Source: Ciborinia camelliae (taxonomy: Eukaryota; Ascomycota; Leotiomycetes; Helotiales; Sclerotiniaceae). From it: a stretch of 64,000 bases of DNA. The notes below the pieces were generated by a model. The model ran no database searches, was not told the DNA's origin, and was given only the letters and a program-made list of their open reading frames with translations. Below, piece by piece: positions 49,175 to 60,257 of this stretch (within the stretch, counting starts at the first letter, position 1; each line of letters begins with the position of its first letter). The translations under genes were made by a program, and so were the position numbers. Where the stretch lies: the NCBI GenBank assembly GCA_025890175.1, contig JANPYM010000011.1:1778299-1842298 (forward strand). The letters run 5' to 3'.

Positions 49175-49410
49175 GAGCAAGGAGAGGAGAGGCGAAGCGA
49201 GGAGAGGTGAAGCGAGGAGAGGTGAAGCGAAGCGAGGTGAAGCAAGGTGAAGCAAGGTGAAGCGAGAAAGGGAGAGGAGAGGAGGGGAGAGGAGGGGAGA
49301 GGAGGGGAGGGGGAGGAGAGGAGGGGAGAGGAGAGGAGGGGGAGGGGAAGGGAGAGGAAAGGAGAGGAGGGGAGGGGAGGGGGAGAGGAGAGGAGGTGGA
49401 GGGGTTAATA
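49175..49410. repeat. Purine-rich GAGGGGAGAGGA / GAAGCGAG repeats
   Basis: Starts with GTGAAGCGAGGAGAG-type 15-bp units that degrade into GAGGGGAGAGGA units. Almost pure purine on the plus strand. Confidence 0.85.
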
Positions 49411-49567
49411 TATAGTAATCATGATGATGATGATGATGATGATTCATTTTTTGGTTTTTTTTGGTTTTTCTTTTCTGGAGATTCATTTTATTCGTTCTAT
49501 TCATTCTAGGGCTTCTTTCTTTTTTTCTTTTTTTTTTGGATTTGTTTTTCTGGGTTTGTTTTTTGAG

Positions 49568-49610
49568 TTTGGGTTTGGGTTTGGGTTTGGGTTTGGGTTT
49601 GGGTTTTTTA
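49568..49610. repeat. TTTGGG hexamer repeat
   Basis: About six perfect GGGTTT units, a good candidate for an intramolecular G-quadruplex. It resembles but is not the fungal telomere unit TTAGGG. Confidence 0.85.
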
Positions 49611-51518
49611 CGGGGTTTTTGCTGGGTTTTTGAGAAAGAGGGGTGGTGAGGTGGAGGAGGTGGAGAGGTGGAGGAGGTGGAGAAGGGAGAAGGAGGAGGT
49701 GGAGAGGTGGGGGAGGTGGAGGAGGTGGGGAAGGGAGAAGGAGGGGAAGGGAGAAGGAGCGGAGGGGAGGGGTGGGATGGGATGGGTTAGGGTGAATGGG
49801 ATGGGGTGGGATGGGATGGAGAAATAGCTGGTTGGAAATACTGGGATTTGGGGGTTTGAGGGTTTGAGGGTTTGTTTGAGATGTGATGGGATACTGGGGA
49901 TACTGGGGATACTGGGGATACTCGGGACTCGGGATATGCTACAGTCAATTGATTCCTCTCGCACGATTTGATGACATATAAGGTAAAATTACCATTTTCG
50001 CTCAATACCCACCTACCTATCTGGGCGGCAGTGCCCGGAGAGATGTCGAAGAGATGGATGGATGTCGACGTTCCGCTTCGTATTTCGATTCACAAAACTA
50101 GAAGGCAAATATGATGACAAGATATCCATTTGATTACTTTTATTAACAATGTTTTCCTCTGAGCCTACTCTCCCAGCTCATGATATCTAGATATTACCTG
50201 GTAGCCACTAGCCAGGCTTATCTTCACACCGCGCCAAATGTTCTAGAATCGGTGCTTGGAATTCTATTCCACTCCATGCTAAGAAAATAAAGTTGCATTT
50301 GTGTTGCTTGCTTGCTGCTAGTATTACAGTAGTACTGTATAGCATGATGATCTGACGTCCAGACACTTTTGGATCGGTAGGTGAGTTTGAAACTGTTACT
50401 TCTGTTCCTACTGCGTAAGGTTTTCTTCTTCTTCTTCCTCTTTCTCTGGCTCCAAGTCAATAGTCAGACTAACTTGTTATATACTTCGTATGTCTACATG
50501 ATAACCTGGGGAGTTCAGTTGATGCAATCTAATGATGGATGCCATCGAGTTCATATCCTTGTGAAATTGCAAGGTTAATTGAGTATATACATTCTTTCAG
50601 CGCGGGTGGAGGACCACGGACAAGAAGACAAGAAGTTGAAATTCCCCTGTCAATCTTCGGAGTAATCGATAAATGGAGGGGAAGTTTTGGTTCGGCAAGT
50701 TGTGGAAATGTAGAAGGCATTGGGGGAGGGAGGTTCGTTTTCTAAGTAAATCAATATTGCTATTTCCCTCCTCCCCCCTTCCTTCCTCTTTTGATTTTAT
50801 AACAGACGCTGAATATACTAATAATAATAATAATTACATTAACCAATTATGCTTTCAGAGTCAGGAACCCCCGAAATTATACCTAGGCTCCTAAACTCCT
50901 TCCTCAAATTGAAGGTTATCTCATCCATTTACAAGCTCAAGGTAATAAAAGTCTAAAACCTTTTTAGCATATCTCTTACTCTATCTCTTACTTATTGATG
51001 AAAGCCATCTTAGACTCAGAGAGCAGCCTTCCAAGTCGTTCCAACCTTACCACGGAGCTCAATACCTAGGATGAACTTCAAAATTCAAATTGATTGACTT
51101 CGATGTATGTTGCAGGTGGTCATTATATAATCGATATTTTTATTCTTCGCAAACCCATCATTATTTCCCCTCCAAAGGGGAAAATCGTGCGCCTTCCCAT
51201 TCCCCCGAAACTGTGGAATTCAATATAAGAGACGTATAATAGGCCGGATCACTTAAGGAGAAAACGCCAGGAATTAAGTATAAGAGAAAGAAGGTTTTGA
51301 TTTTGATGGAATAGAAGATTGAGATTTTTCATAATTCAATATATATTGAATATTAATGACCTAAATGCCCTTGGCTATGATAGCAATATGCTACATGAAG
51401 AATTCGTTAATAAGTCGGAATTCCTATGGGTGAGTGAGTAGGACTGTTGTCATACTCAAGACAAAAAACACGCGCCGCACAAGTCAAGAACAATGCCGAG
51501 ACAGAAATCAAATAATGT

Positions 51519-51622
51519 CATTATTGATATTATCCTTTGTTCTATTTTCCTGAAACATCTTAAACAATAGCATTATTGATATTCTCTTCTGTTCTGTTTT
51601 TCCGAAACAACTTCTCATGACA
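51519..51622. repeat. Imperfect 52-bp tandem duplication upstream of the SUI1-like gene
   Basis: Two adjacent copies begin CATTATTGATATT and continue with TTGTTCTATTTTCCTGAAAC in the first and CTGTTCTGTTTTTCCGAAAC in the second. They lie 150-255 bp upstream of the eIF1-like start codon, within its probable promoter. Confidence 0.7.
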
Positions 51623-51772
51623 TGCTATATATCCCAGCTGAGCGACCCCAAGAAACACTTTCATCATTCATAAAACAACCAACATAACACAACACCACAG
51701 CAAGAACACACTAACTCAACCATTTCCAAACTAATCAGCACCATTTCACACAAAACTACTACCACCTCAAAG

Positions 51773-52286
51773 ATGACGAAACAAATCCAAAAAAAGCCAT
51801 CTCAAATTGAGAACCTCAAAACATTTGTTGATCCCTTCGCCGAAGCCGATGAAGTGGACCTCAAACACACAAACCAAATCCACCTCCGAGCACAAGCAAC
51901 ACGTGGACCCGCCAAGAGAGGAGGGGACGGAAAGTCTAAGCCACACATGCTCACGACGATCGAAGGCCTTCCGGCGCGATTCGACAAGACGAAAATCGTC
52001 AAATTTCTCAAGAAGAAGCTCGCGTGCGGAGGCAAGGTTGTGCAAGATGAGGAACGCGGACAGGTGATCCAGATCCAAGGCGATTACGTGGAGAAAATCG
52101 AGGAGTGGTTGACGGCCAAAGATGGGCTGGAGTTGAACCAGAAGCTTATCGTGGTTCACGGTGGGAAATTAATCGATCATGAGGTGAGTTTGTGATTCGT
52201 TGACGCATCGACGAATAATCAGCACGCTCTTGGTGAGATGAAGTCTTTTCACTAATAGGCTGGCTCTCTAGCAGTCTGAACAATGA
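51773..52286 (+). CDS. eIF1/SUI1-domain protein, divergent paralogue
   Basis: Small SUI1-fold protein related to translation initiation factor eIF1, which binds the 40S subunit and guards start-codon selection. An N-terminal motif like that of eIF1 (IENLKTFVDPFAEADEVD; classical eIF1 has NLxTFDPFA) is followed by the SUI1 fold: MLTTIEGLPARFDKTKIVKF, CGGKVVQDEERGQVIQIQGD, and a last strand NQKLIVVHGG. Exon 1 is 51773-52183, with a donor GTGAGT and an acceptor near 52271 adding a few residues (about 141 in all). Reading through instead ends at 52195 with 140 residues. Compared with eIF1 (about 110 residues) it has a longer basic Lys/Gly-rich loop where eIF1 has its RNA-facing loop, plus a short C-terminal tail. 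Divergence at otherwise very conserved positions makes a second copy, not the main eIF1 gene, more likely. Confidence 0.75.
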
Positions 52287-53767
52287 GTAAAAGGTAAGTC
52301 CCTTCGCTTATTGTGTAAATACTGAATGAATCAAGTGCCCTTCCAAGTGAAAGGGGAAATAAATAAAGAGGTTTTTTACCCAAAACAAAAGTTTTTTTTT
52401 AATGTGAGATTAATAAATTGGAGAAAATGTGAATGTGAAAATTTCCTATGCCCCCCCCCTGTTTCTTTCTTTGCCCTTCTGCACATGCGGTCGTTCCCAT
52501 CATTGCATGAACTATGTGAATATGTGAGACTCGTAAACTGGGCCATACCAAAGGGGTCCACCCTTTATTCCTTTGTTATACGAGTCGTATCCGTGTTCTT
52601 TATCTTGAGTCCATATATCTGTGTATTCTTTATATGACTCGTACCCGTGATATAATGGAAGTCGACCTAGTCTTGAAAACTCCAGTGAAATGTGAACTGG
52701 TGATTGGAATTCTTCGTCAAATGGGGTCACATTTAACGGCAAGTGCCTACGAGACGAGGAAGCTTTCCGACGGGGCGATTGTTGCCAACGGCACCTTAGT
52801 CCTCTGTCTGGCACAATGCATATTGGATAGCGGAGTTTTCCGGAAATACTACAGGTAAAGGTAGAGTGGGCTTGTCAAAGGGCGTCAATATTTATTATGT
52901 TTGATTAAAGATAAATAGAATAGGAAAGAGGAAAATCTGATATAACCTCATAATATTTCTGTTGTTATAAAAATGCTCTATATCCACGAGTTAGCTTGGT
53001 ATTGATTAAGTCCACTCACGATTCCTCTTATATAGAGTCCCCTGACTCCATAGAACTTAGATCCTAAGTCACAATAATGATACTAAAATGTCTCTATATC
53101 ATATGATGATATGTTTATATGTTCAATAATTTCGATGCATATGATATTTGAGCTGTCACCACCTTTTCCCCGTTGGTAGGCATTTGCCGCTGGTCAATTT
53201 CAATGGGAGAATACCTTCAATGAAGTATTTAATCTTTGTATGTGGACCAATTGACTTGGATATTCAGTAAATACATTATACTGGATTGATCAAAGAAAAA
53301 GTTAAGAAACTCGGAAGAATCCTACAATCGCATTGTATAAATCAAGTTTGATGATATCAACAATAAGCTTATTACCTCTACCTCTTTATTCCTCCCTTTG
53401 GCAGGTAAATGCCGTTGACTAGTAACTGCCGTTGGCTAATGCCTACCATTTTTCAATAAACTATTATCCTCATAGCTTTCTCTTTCAGGTATTGCTGATG
53501 CTGTCGCCGACGTCACCAATCTACCTAGCATTATTGGTGTTGAAAATCTAGCTCTTCTTTGTTGCCAAGTGTGCTGGATAGCAGCTATCTTTTATAAATG
53601 TTATGTTCCTTTTCAAGTAAATCAGAGATATCCGTCAAGTTCCTTTTTTAATTCCTTCATTCAAAAGTTTTCTTATATATACATTCCCTCGCCGCAAGGT
53701 CTCTCCCCCCTCTGATATCATTTTGATACCCTTCATACTATCGCTTTTCTTGGAAGCCAACAACCAC
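52287..53767. other. Spacer between SUI1-like and rhodopsin-like genes
   Basis: About 1.5 kb, AT-rich. A 74-codon ATG frame at 52634-52858 has no recognised feature. A G/C-rich tract of nine C residues lies near 52450. The motif TGCCGTTG/GCCGCTGG repeats loosely between 53165 and 53440. No RNA gene was found. Confidence 0.4.
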
Positions 53768-55419
53768 ATGGCGCCAATCAAAGAAGTATTAAGACAAATT
53801 GGCACCGCAGGTGCACAAAACCTAGCTATCCATGTCTCAGACTTGCCAAAATCAGTGCTTGAAAATATTCCAAGCTTAACTCCCCCGCCAGGTGTTGTGT
53901 CAAACTTTCATCATCGGGAGTCTAGACGAACTACAGTTATAATAGTCTCTACTATTTTGATGGCACTCGTACTAATATGTATATGTATTCGGGCATGGAC
54001 GAAATTTATGATTGCTCGTCCAATTAGATTGCTCTGGAGTGACTGTAAGGTCTCCTTCTCGTTGCTACTATAGCATTGTAAATGGAAAACTAATTGTATT
54101 TATTAGTAACTATTGCTATTAGCTTTGTGCGTAGCATCTCCTCCATTAGATTTTCCGAATGCTGACTATATAGCTTATCGCTATAGCTTCATATGTCATT
54201 ACAATTCTGAGTATGTCTACTTCTACGTGGTGTTGGCATAAATTAATGCCAGTATAGCTGTCACCCCTGGGGGAACTACTGGTTATCATCAATACGACGT
54301 TCCACTATCCGAGACATTCACTGACCGCAGTATAATTGTACGTCATCATATTTTATTTCTATCTCATCAACTGTGCATGTTCTTATCATACTTTCATATC
54401 ATTTTTGTTGGATTCAGTACTTACTCAAGTTTAGCCATTGTGCCTAACCTACATAATCAACCCCCTCGGTCTGGGTTTCGTCAAACTTACCCTCTTCATC
54501 ACCTATGTTGAGATCTTCTTCACCGAACCCTGGGTCAAAATCGCGTGCACCCTTGGAGCTACGCTATCCACGATCTTTTATCTGATCAATCTCATTCTCG
54601 GATTAATTTGGGGGCTCCCACACAACGGCACACCATGGAAACATCAAATATTTTCCGATTCTTCCTTTCGCATGCAACAGTTAAGTTTACCTCGAGGTAT
54701 CATGAATGTAATAATCGACATATTTTTAATCATAATACCTTTAATTGCCGTCAACAAATTATATCTCACACCGAAAAAGAAAGCGGGTGTGACATTTATT
54801 TTCGCTACGGGATCCATGTAGGTTCAATTCTACTCGTGGGGGAAAAAGTAAGCCATCCTGACGGAAATTATAGTGCTATTATTGGATCGATCTTGAATGT
54901 CGTCTTTCGGTTGCAGCTTCATAATAATAATGATGTAACGTGGAATCTTGCAAGGGTAGCACTTGTGAGGTGAGTGAACCCTAGATTTTGACATTCTGTG
55001 AGAGCTAATTGGTTCTATATCACAGCACCATAGAGATATTTCTCGGCATCTGCATTGCTTGCACTACAGATATATCAAAGTTCATCCGCATGTACAAGGG
55101 GAAGTTCAAGGAAATGTGCTCCGCACTCGTATATTGCTCTTGCTTCAGACATCTAGACAACTTCCGAAGGACGAGATGGTTGAAGAAACCAGAGGCAGAC
55201 AGTTCGGGGGATGAGAAGAGTGAATTGGAAGTGGAACATGTTGTGAAACCCGTAAAGCTCTACCCTGACCTTGATATCTCAGAAACACCTCCTGGGCCTG
55301 GTTCTAATAATTCAGAACCCCCTAGGCCGGCGAGTAAGAATGAGATGTTACGCAGAGCAGCTCTGGCACCGGGGCTTTGGTTATATGGAGAACGTAACAG
55401 TATGAAATCCTCAAAGTGA
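53768..55419 (+). CDS. Seven-TM fungal rhodopsin-type (PTH11-like) membrane protein
   Basis: Seven exons, 53768-54044, 54107-54126, 54174-54210, 54258-54337, 54435-54817, 54874-54969 and 55026-55419, rebuild one 428-residue protein with phase kept at all six junctions. The second and third exons are only 20 and 37 nt. The product has the order of the fungal rhodopsin-domain family: short N terminus, PGVVSNF motif, TM1 (TTVIIVSTILMALVLICICI), a segment corresponding to W-S-D, the loop GGTTGYHQYDVPL, TM with PLGLGFVKLTLFITYVEIFF, a TM starting LGATLSTIFYLINLILG, RGIMNVIIDIFLIIIPL, then the family-typical VTWNLARVALVSTIEIFLGI. The C-terminal tail is cytoplasmic, acidic then Pro-rich. Such proteins are plasma-membrane sensors or transporters of unknown ligand; no Pth11 CFEM domain is present. 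Confidence 0.8.
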
Positions 55420-57215
55420 GATTCCAAGTAGTTGAATTCTTGGGAGAAGTCATGATGATTAGAGAGGGAGACTCACGTGTTTGGTGTAAACTTTTGTCAT
55501 CTTGCTTTAATATCTGGAGGTTGCTTCAACTTAGTTTTCAAGTTAGCACTCCATTGACTCCCTAGGCTGTTTTCTGACAGCCTCTATTTCCATTCGATGT
55601 CAAATCAGCGAGTATGACGTCGAATATAATCTCTTGGGCTCCTTTATGGTAGCCTCATTTCATTTCAGTGCTTCTTTCCATCATTTCTATGGAGCATATG
55701 TTGCTATTATTGTATAATATTAGTATTGAATTAGGTAACCTTTAGATAGGAAAACTGGTTGCTATCAGTTCTGGGACAGATACTGCCCTTTTTAATCAAT
55801 TAATATAATCTCATCTTCATGTTTATTGGGATCAAATTATAGTTCCAGACTTTGATTGGCACAATGCACATTCAATGGAAATCTGACATTTTCGGCCTTA
55901 CATAAATATGCTCCTCACGAAGGACCCGCGAGAAGAAATTGTGGTAGTCAAGAAGATTAACAGTGAAGGAGGAGAAATTTTAACTTTAATCATTATACAA
56001 TTTTCATCACCGCGAACGCCGGCTCTCACTTCTGTCGTCATCAACATCAGAAGAACCATGGATATTTACCATACCATACCATACCTATGCATACATACGA
56101 CAAATACCTCACGTCTCCCCTGGGATAGGCTTCCGAGCCTTATAAATTTCTTTTGCACTATTCTAATTGGGTTACATATGACCTTAAATACAAATCCAAG
56201 TCCCAATTTTGTCTCCTCGTGTTGGGAGATGGGGGATTCGAATACGTAACGTAACGTGACCATTCAAGTGAATTTTGTTAGCCTTAATTTCCAGCCTTCA
56301 CTAGGTATTCCATGCGCTTTGAAAATTACAAAAACCTATCCTTTTACATACAATACACAAGCAAAAACCATCTTAATTGTGTAAATCGGGATATAAAAGT
56401 CCCTCAAAATTTACGGTACGGGGATATTAAACTTGGTATCGATAACTGATCCTAGTATCAGGTCTTTGGATCTATTGGGCTTTCTTAGTATGGCTAGGCT
56501 CAAGTTTTTCTCCATAGAATAGATATTACAAAGTGTATGATAAAGAGGTGTTAAATCAAAACGTCGGATTATCATTATCGAGGTGAGGCAAACCTGTTGT
56601 CATTGTATTCACGCTTATCGCTTATTTTCCCCTTAAGCGTACCTACTCCTACAAACTCGGTTATTGCTATCAAATTTTACCATTACTATCACCGCTCCTT
56701 TCGCATCAGCAATTTCAGAGTTTTGAAACTAATGCTAGTCATATTTTGCAATAACTGGGTGGCATAGAAGCTATCAAAATTCAAGTCACATTATTCACTA
56801 GCTCATGATTCCCATCTCTGGTTTTTAATATTCATCTTGTTTCACTCTTGTTATGTTACATAATGCCTCACACACTTCTATAGATATGGGGTTTTGACTT
56901 CTGATTATGGGATCATCTATTAGTAACGGGAGGGAGGATAGTTGGACTTCAATATGAATGCTTGGGAGATACTAGCCTTCCTATTTTTCAGGAATGAATA
57001 TATACATATATATCAAGAAGATAGATATGAGAAAAGTGAAGTGCTAAGTAGGTTGAAGAAGATGCTCTGATTGATTTAGACGACGAAAGTGTGAGCTTTT
57101 TATGCTACTCAAAAGCACGCTAAAATGGAGCTATTCCAAATGCGTAGTTACCTAAGGTTTCTATATGTCTAAGAATATGAACGTATTATCTATTGATCTA
57201 TTACTCGATTTATAA

Positions 57216-57216
<1 letters not shown>

Positions 57217-57301
<85 letters not shown>

Positions 57302-57382
57302 TTACTACTACTACTACTACTATTACTACTACTACTACTACTATTACTACTACTACTACTACTATTACTACTACTACTACTA
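57217..57382. repeat. (CTA)n trinucleotide array, about 55 units
   Basis: About 165 bp of ACT/CTA trinucleotides. The first ~28 units are perfect, and the rest are broken at regular spacing by ATT, giving an 18-bp higher-order unit repeated four times. It is stop-free in one frame as a Thr run with Ile interruptions, but no gene context supports translation. Confidence 0.9.
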
Positions 57383-58479
57383 CCACCGAAAAGCCTGCCA
57401 TTTCAATCATCAATCTACCTACCTCTCTCTATCATCCACAAAAGCCCCTCCTCCCCCAAAATAATCTCATAATCTCACAATATAAACAAGGTACTACAAC
57501 CACTCCACCACAACACAAACACAACGACCTCCCTCAAAACAAGTATCAAATTCCCACACACATACTGGGGAGATAGCAGCAGTCAAGCACATCACTCAAA
57601 GCACATCACTCAAGATATTTCCGCTCTATATTCCTTTCCAAAAAGTGAAGAATACATGTAATCCTAATCCCGACAATCAAAATCACAACGATCAAAGTTA
57701 ATTTCAGAAGGACAACGAATAAAATAAAATATACACCTCTCGATATTCATATAACAATAACCATAACAATAGCAAGCAGTACAAGAGAAACTGCTTATGG
57801 CTAATTCTCAATTCTCAATTCTCCTCGTTGTCGATATCTATTATATACTCTACATACTCTACACTTCGCCATCATCCATCTTCATCTTCATCATCTTCAT
57901 CATATCATCATATCATATCATTAATAAAATAAAATTCACATTTTGACCCCCCCCCCCACAAACGAGTTACTGCAACGCAACACAATTGTCTGACAGACAA
58001 TTATATAGATAGTTTGCTCAGCTCATTATCTCGATTCCTACCTACCTACCTAGGTAGGTATACGAAGATAATGATCCTCTCTTCCCACCAGCTATCGCAG
58101 TTTTTTAAGTTAGTGAGAGGGAGTAGATTTATTTAGTGGCGGCGAACGAATTAGATAGCTATGGCATGTATATATTTGAAATTCCCTGAACATCCGTACC
58201 TTTTTCTAATTTCGAATTTGGGAACGGGGAAACTGGGAAACTACCTAGGTACGGTATATTCACTACCTAGTATGTACTGATAAGATATTTGATAGCATGC
58301 CTAGGTATCTATCCATCTATCCATATTTTAGAAATCCGAGAATCATAGATAGGGTTATGGGAATTACGCATAATTATCAAGAGCATATCAAGAGCCAAGA
58401 AAGAAAAAAAGAGCCCAGAGAAATTAAACACGAACTAAGCTAAGCTCAAGAACCTCACGCGGCGTCAGGTTTCCAAGAT

Positions 58480-58482
<3 letters not shown>

Positions 58483-58516
<34 letters not shown>
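58483..58516. repeat. (GA)n dinucleotide repeat
   Basis: About 16 GA units. A similar shorter GA run lies at about 36946-36964. Confidence 0.85.
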
Positions 58517-58517
<1 letters not shown>

Positions 58518-58982
58518 AGGTATGCAGCTTTGGAGGAAATTATGTAGGTAGGTAGGTACTAAGTAGGTATAGAGTGATATATTTCCCCTACAATAAATAC
58601 CTAACCCGTCGTGAAATTCCAATTCCCAATCCAATTCCAAGTCCGAATCTGAATCCGGGTGAGAAGCCTTGCTATTCATTCCTTCGTATGGTGTAACATA
58701 TATATCCCATACATATCGCATACCAACACAACACAACACAAGTAACCCTAAAATCGAATCCGAGCAAGAACCATTCTTCAGTACGTTGCATATCGCATGA
58801 CCAACAAACAAACTCTCCTCGAATCCCTCAATCCCACCCCGTTACATAATCCCCTCTAGCGAAAATTCCCCCCTCTTCCACCATCTTCTTGGTTTCACCA
58901 ACCACCACGAAAACACCCCAACCATCACAATCTCAACCATAAGCATCTCCCCCCCACATCCCCCTCCCCTCCCCCCTCCCCC

Positions 58983-59375
58983 CTACGACTCAAAAACCCA
59001 CTTCTTAAAGCCCTCAAAATCCGTCAGGAGAAAATAAAGCTGCAGCACAAAAATCAGATAAAGATAAACCGCAAAAGCGCCCAGCACAAGACCCGCCATC
59101 GGATACAAAAAATGCGCCAGATAATCGGGCGCATCGCGCGGATCATCGGGGTGGGAGGGACTGCGGTATTCGGGGATATACAACGGGGGGTGCGAGGGGG
59201 GAACGTAGGGTTCGCGGTTTGCGTGGCGTTCGTGCTCGGCGCGCGCTAGGTACAGTTTGAGGAGGTCGTCGGCGGGGAGAGCGCCGGCCGGGATTCGCGA
59301 GTGCGGGTATACTGAGGGGAGGATGGGCGAGTTGGATGGGGAGTCGTCGCTCCGGGGTTTTCTGAGGGTCGTCAT
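58983..59375 (-). CDS. Small conserved-looking membrane protein, function unknown
   Basis: A 130-residue frame with ATG at 59375 and TAG at 58983. The N-terminal half is Pro/Arg/Ser/His-rich (ADDLLKLYLARAEHERHANRE; PPLYIPEYRSPSHPDDPRDAP, quoted in short segments). The C-terminal half has one long hydrophobic segment (YPMAGLVLGAFAVYLYLIFV, continuing LQLYFLLTD) that is enough for one or two membrane passes. The base composition is much more G+C-rich than its surroundings, which supports real coding. It looks like a single-anchor or hairpin membrane protein of an endomembrane or mitochondrial compartment. No intron is needed. I recognise no family. Confidence 0.6.
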   Translation of the reverse strand: MTTLRKPRSDDSPSNSPILPSVYPHSRIPAGALPADDLLKLYLARAEHERHANREPYVPPSHPPLYIPEYRSPSHPDDPRDAPDYLAHFLYPMAGLVLGAFAVYLYLIFVLQLYFLLTDFEGFKKWVFES

Positions 59376-60257
59376 GCTGTGTAAGTAAGGTAAGGTAAGC
59401 TGGCTGGCTGGTGAAAAGCTGGGATGCTTGATAAAGGAAGCTTGATCGGACGGAATCGAGGGGTGATGAATGCATGTAATATAAATAATGGGAACAAAGA
59501 AAATGAAATATTTAAGCGATGATGAGTGGAATAGAATAGAAGGAAATCAATTGACAAAGGACGGAGAAAAAGATACATATGTTGAACCGAGAGTTCATTG
59601 AAGAAAATAAGTTGACAAATCAAGTAAGGTGTGGTGAAGGTAGAGAAAAGAATGATAGAAATATTGGGGGGATTGTGTTTATATAGGTACCTATATAGAA
59701 AATAAATGTGGGAGAAGGGAGAATAGAGAGCCTTTCATGATGATGCAGACTGAGTAAAAGTTATATCAATTAACTCGCAAGATTATATAGGGGAAACGAT
59801 AATACTAATTATCATCTTTACCTACCCACCCAACCAAGCAAGAAAAAGTCCAACCAAGAAAAAGTCCAACCAAGAAGCCCCATCACAACCATCACAACCA
59901 CCACAACCACCACAAACAATTTCAGATTCACAAGCCCTATACAGCCACGTAAAAGATGCCAAAAAAGGATCAATCATCCATTCCATTCCATTTCATTGCA
60001 TTCCACGGCATTGCATTGCATTGTCAATATAAATTTTCCCTTGGCTCAGAATGACGAAAACTCCCAAATGACTATGTACATTTTGTACAGACTCTGTTCC
60101 ACGAACCCACTTCCATTCATCTCCACGATGCAGCAGCATCCGCAATCGATTCCCGCCGCAGCAGGAGCCGCCGTGAACCTCTTCATGCCAATCTCTTCAG
60201 CAAACCAATCAACCAACCAACCAATCCACACCATACCATACCATACCAACCATCCAT
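59376..60257. other. Spacer between small membrane protein and complex I genes
   Basis: About 880 bp with CCAACCAAG/CACAACCAC short repeats near 59830-59920 and CATTG/CATTC runs near 59980-60020. These lie downstream of the minus-strand complex I gene and upstream of the small membrane-protein gene. Confidence 0.4.

Larger units (their letters stand above)
46945..51772. other. Spacer with dense simple repeats downstream of stuA (4.8 kb)
   Basis: The first ~900 bp is likely stuA 3' UTR plus T-rich sequence. From 47.9 to 49.9 kb the plus strand is dominated by G-rich repeats: GGAT runs, a polypurine GGA block, a 14-bp tandem array, GAGGG runs and TTTGGG repeats. From 50 to 51.7 kb the sequence returns to ordinary AT-leaning spacer, with a 52-bp imperfect tandem duplication near its end. 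No credible gene was found; the long apparent frames here are repeat translations. Confidence 0.55.
55420..58982. other. Spacer with (CTA)n array (3.5 kb)
   Basis: AT-rich. Holds a (CTA)n array at 57217-57382, a run of nine C residues near 57950, ACCTAGGT sites near 58050, 58240 and 58303, and a (GA)n run at 58483-58515. A 113-codon ATG frame at 55908 shows no recognisable feature and is not called a gene. Confidence 0.45.

Noticed and set aside
48434..49504. Long open frames on both strands through the G-rich repeat field
   Set aside because: They translate microsatellites (Pro/Ser, Gly/Arg/Glu and a 14-residue Asn/Thr/Ile repeat), overlap each other on both strands and have no unique sequence or splice context.
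49568..49610. Internal telomere-like repeat
   Set aside because: The unit is TTTGGG, not TTAGGG, and it lies within a field of varied G-rich repeats, so an ancient telomere is not the simplest reading.
52634..52858. 74-codon ATG frame between the SUI1-like and rhodopsin-like genes
   Set aside because: Composition is ordinary, but there is no recognised motif, no splice support and a length expected by chance in 1.5 kb of spacer.
55908..56249. 113-codon ATG frame downstream of the rhodopsin-like gene
   Set aside because: The sequence lacks domain features, the surroundings are AT-rich and full of stops, and the end overlaps a GTAACGTAACGTGAC repeat.
56200..56262. tRNA-like GGGGATTCGAAT stretch
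   Set aside because: A T-loop-like match only; no acceptor, D-arm or anticodon arm could be paired upstream.
57193..57576. 127-codon Thr-rich frame over the (CTA)n array
   Set aside because: Nearly all of it is the trinucleotide repeat; the short unique tail shows no domain and no splice partner.
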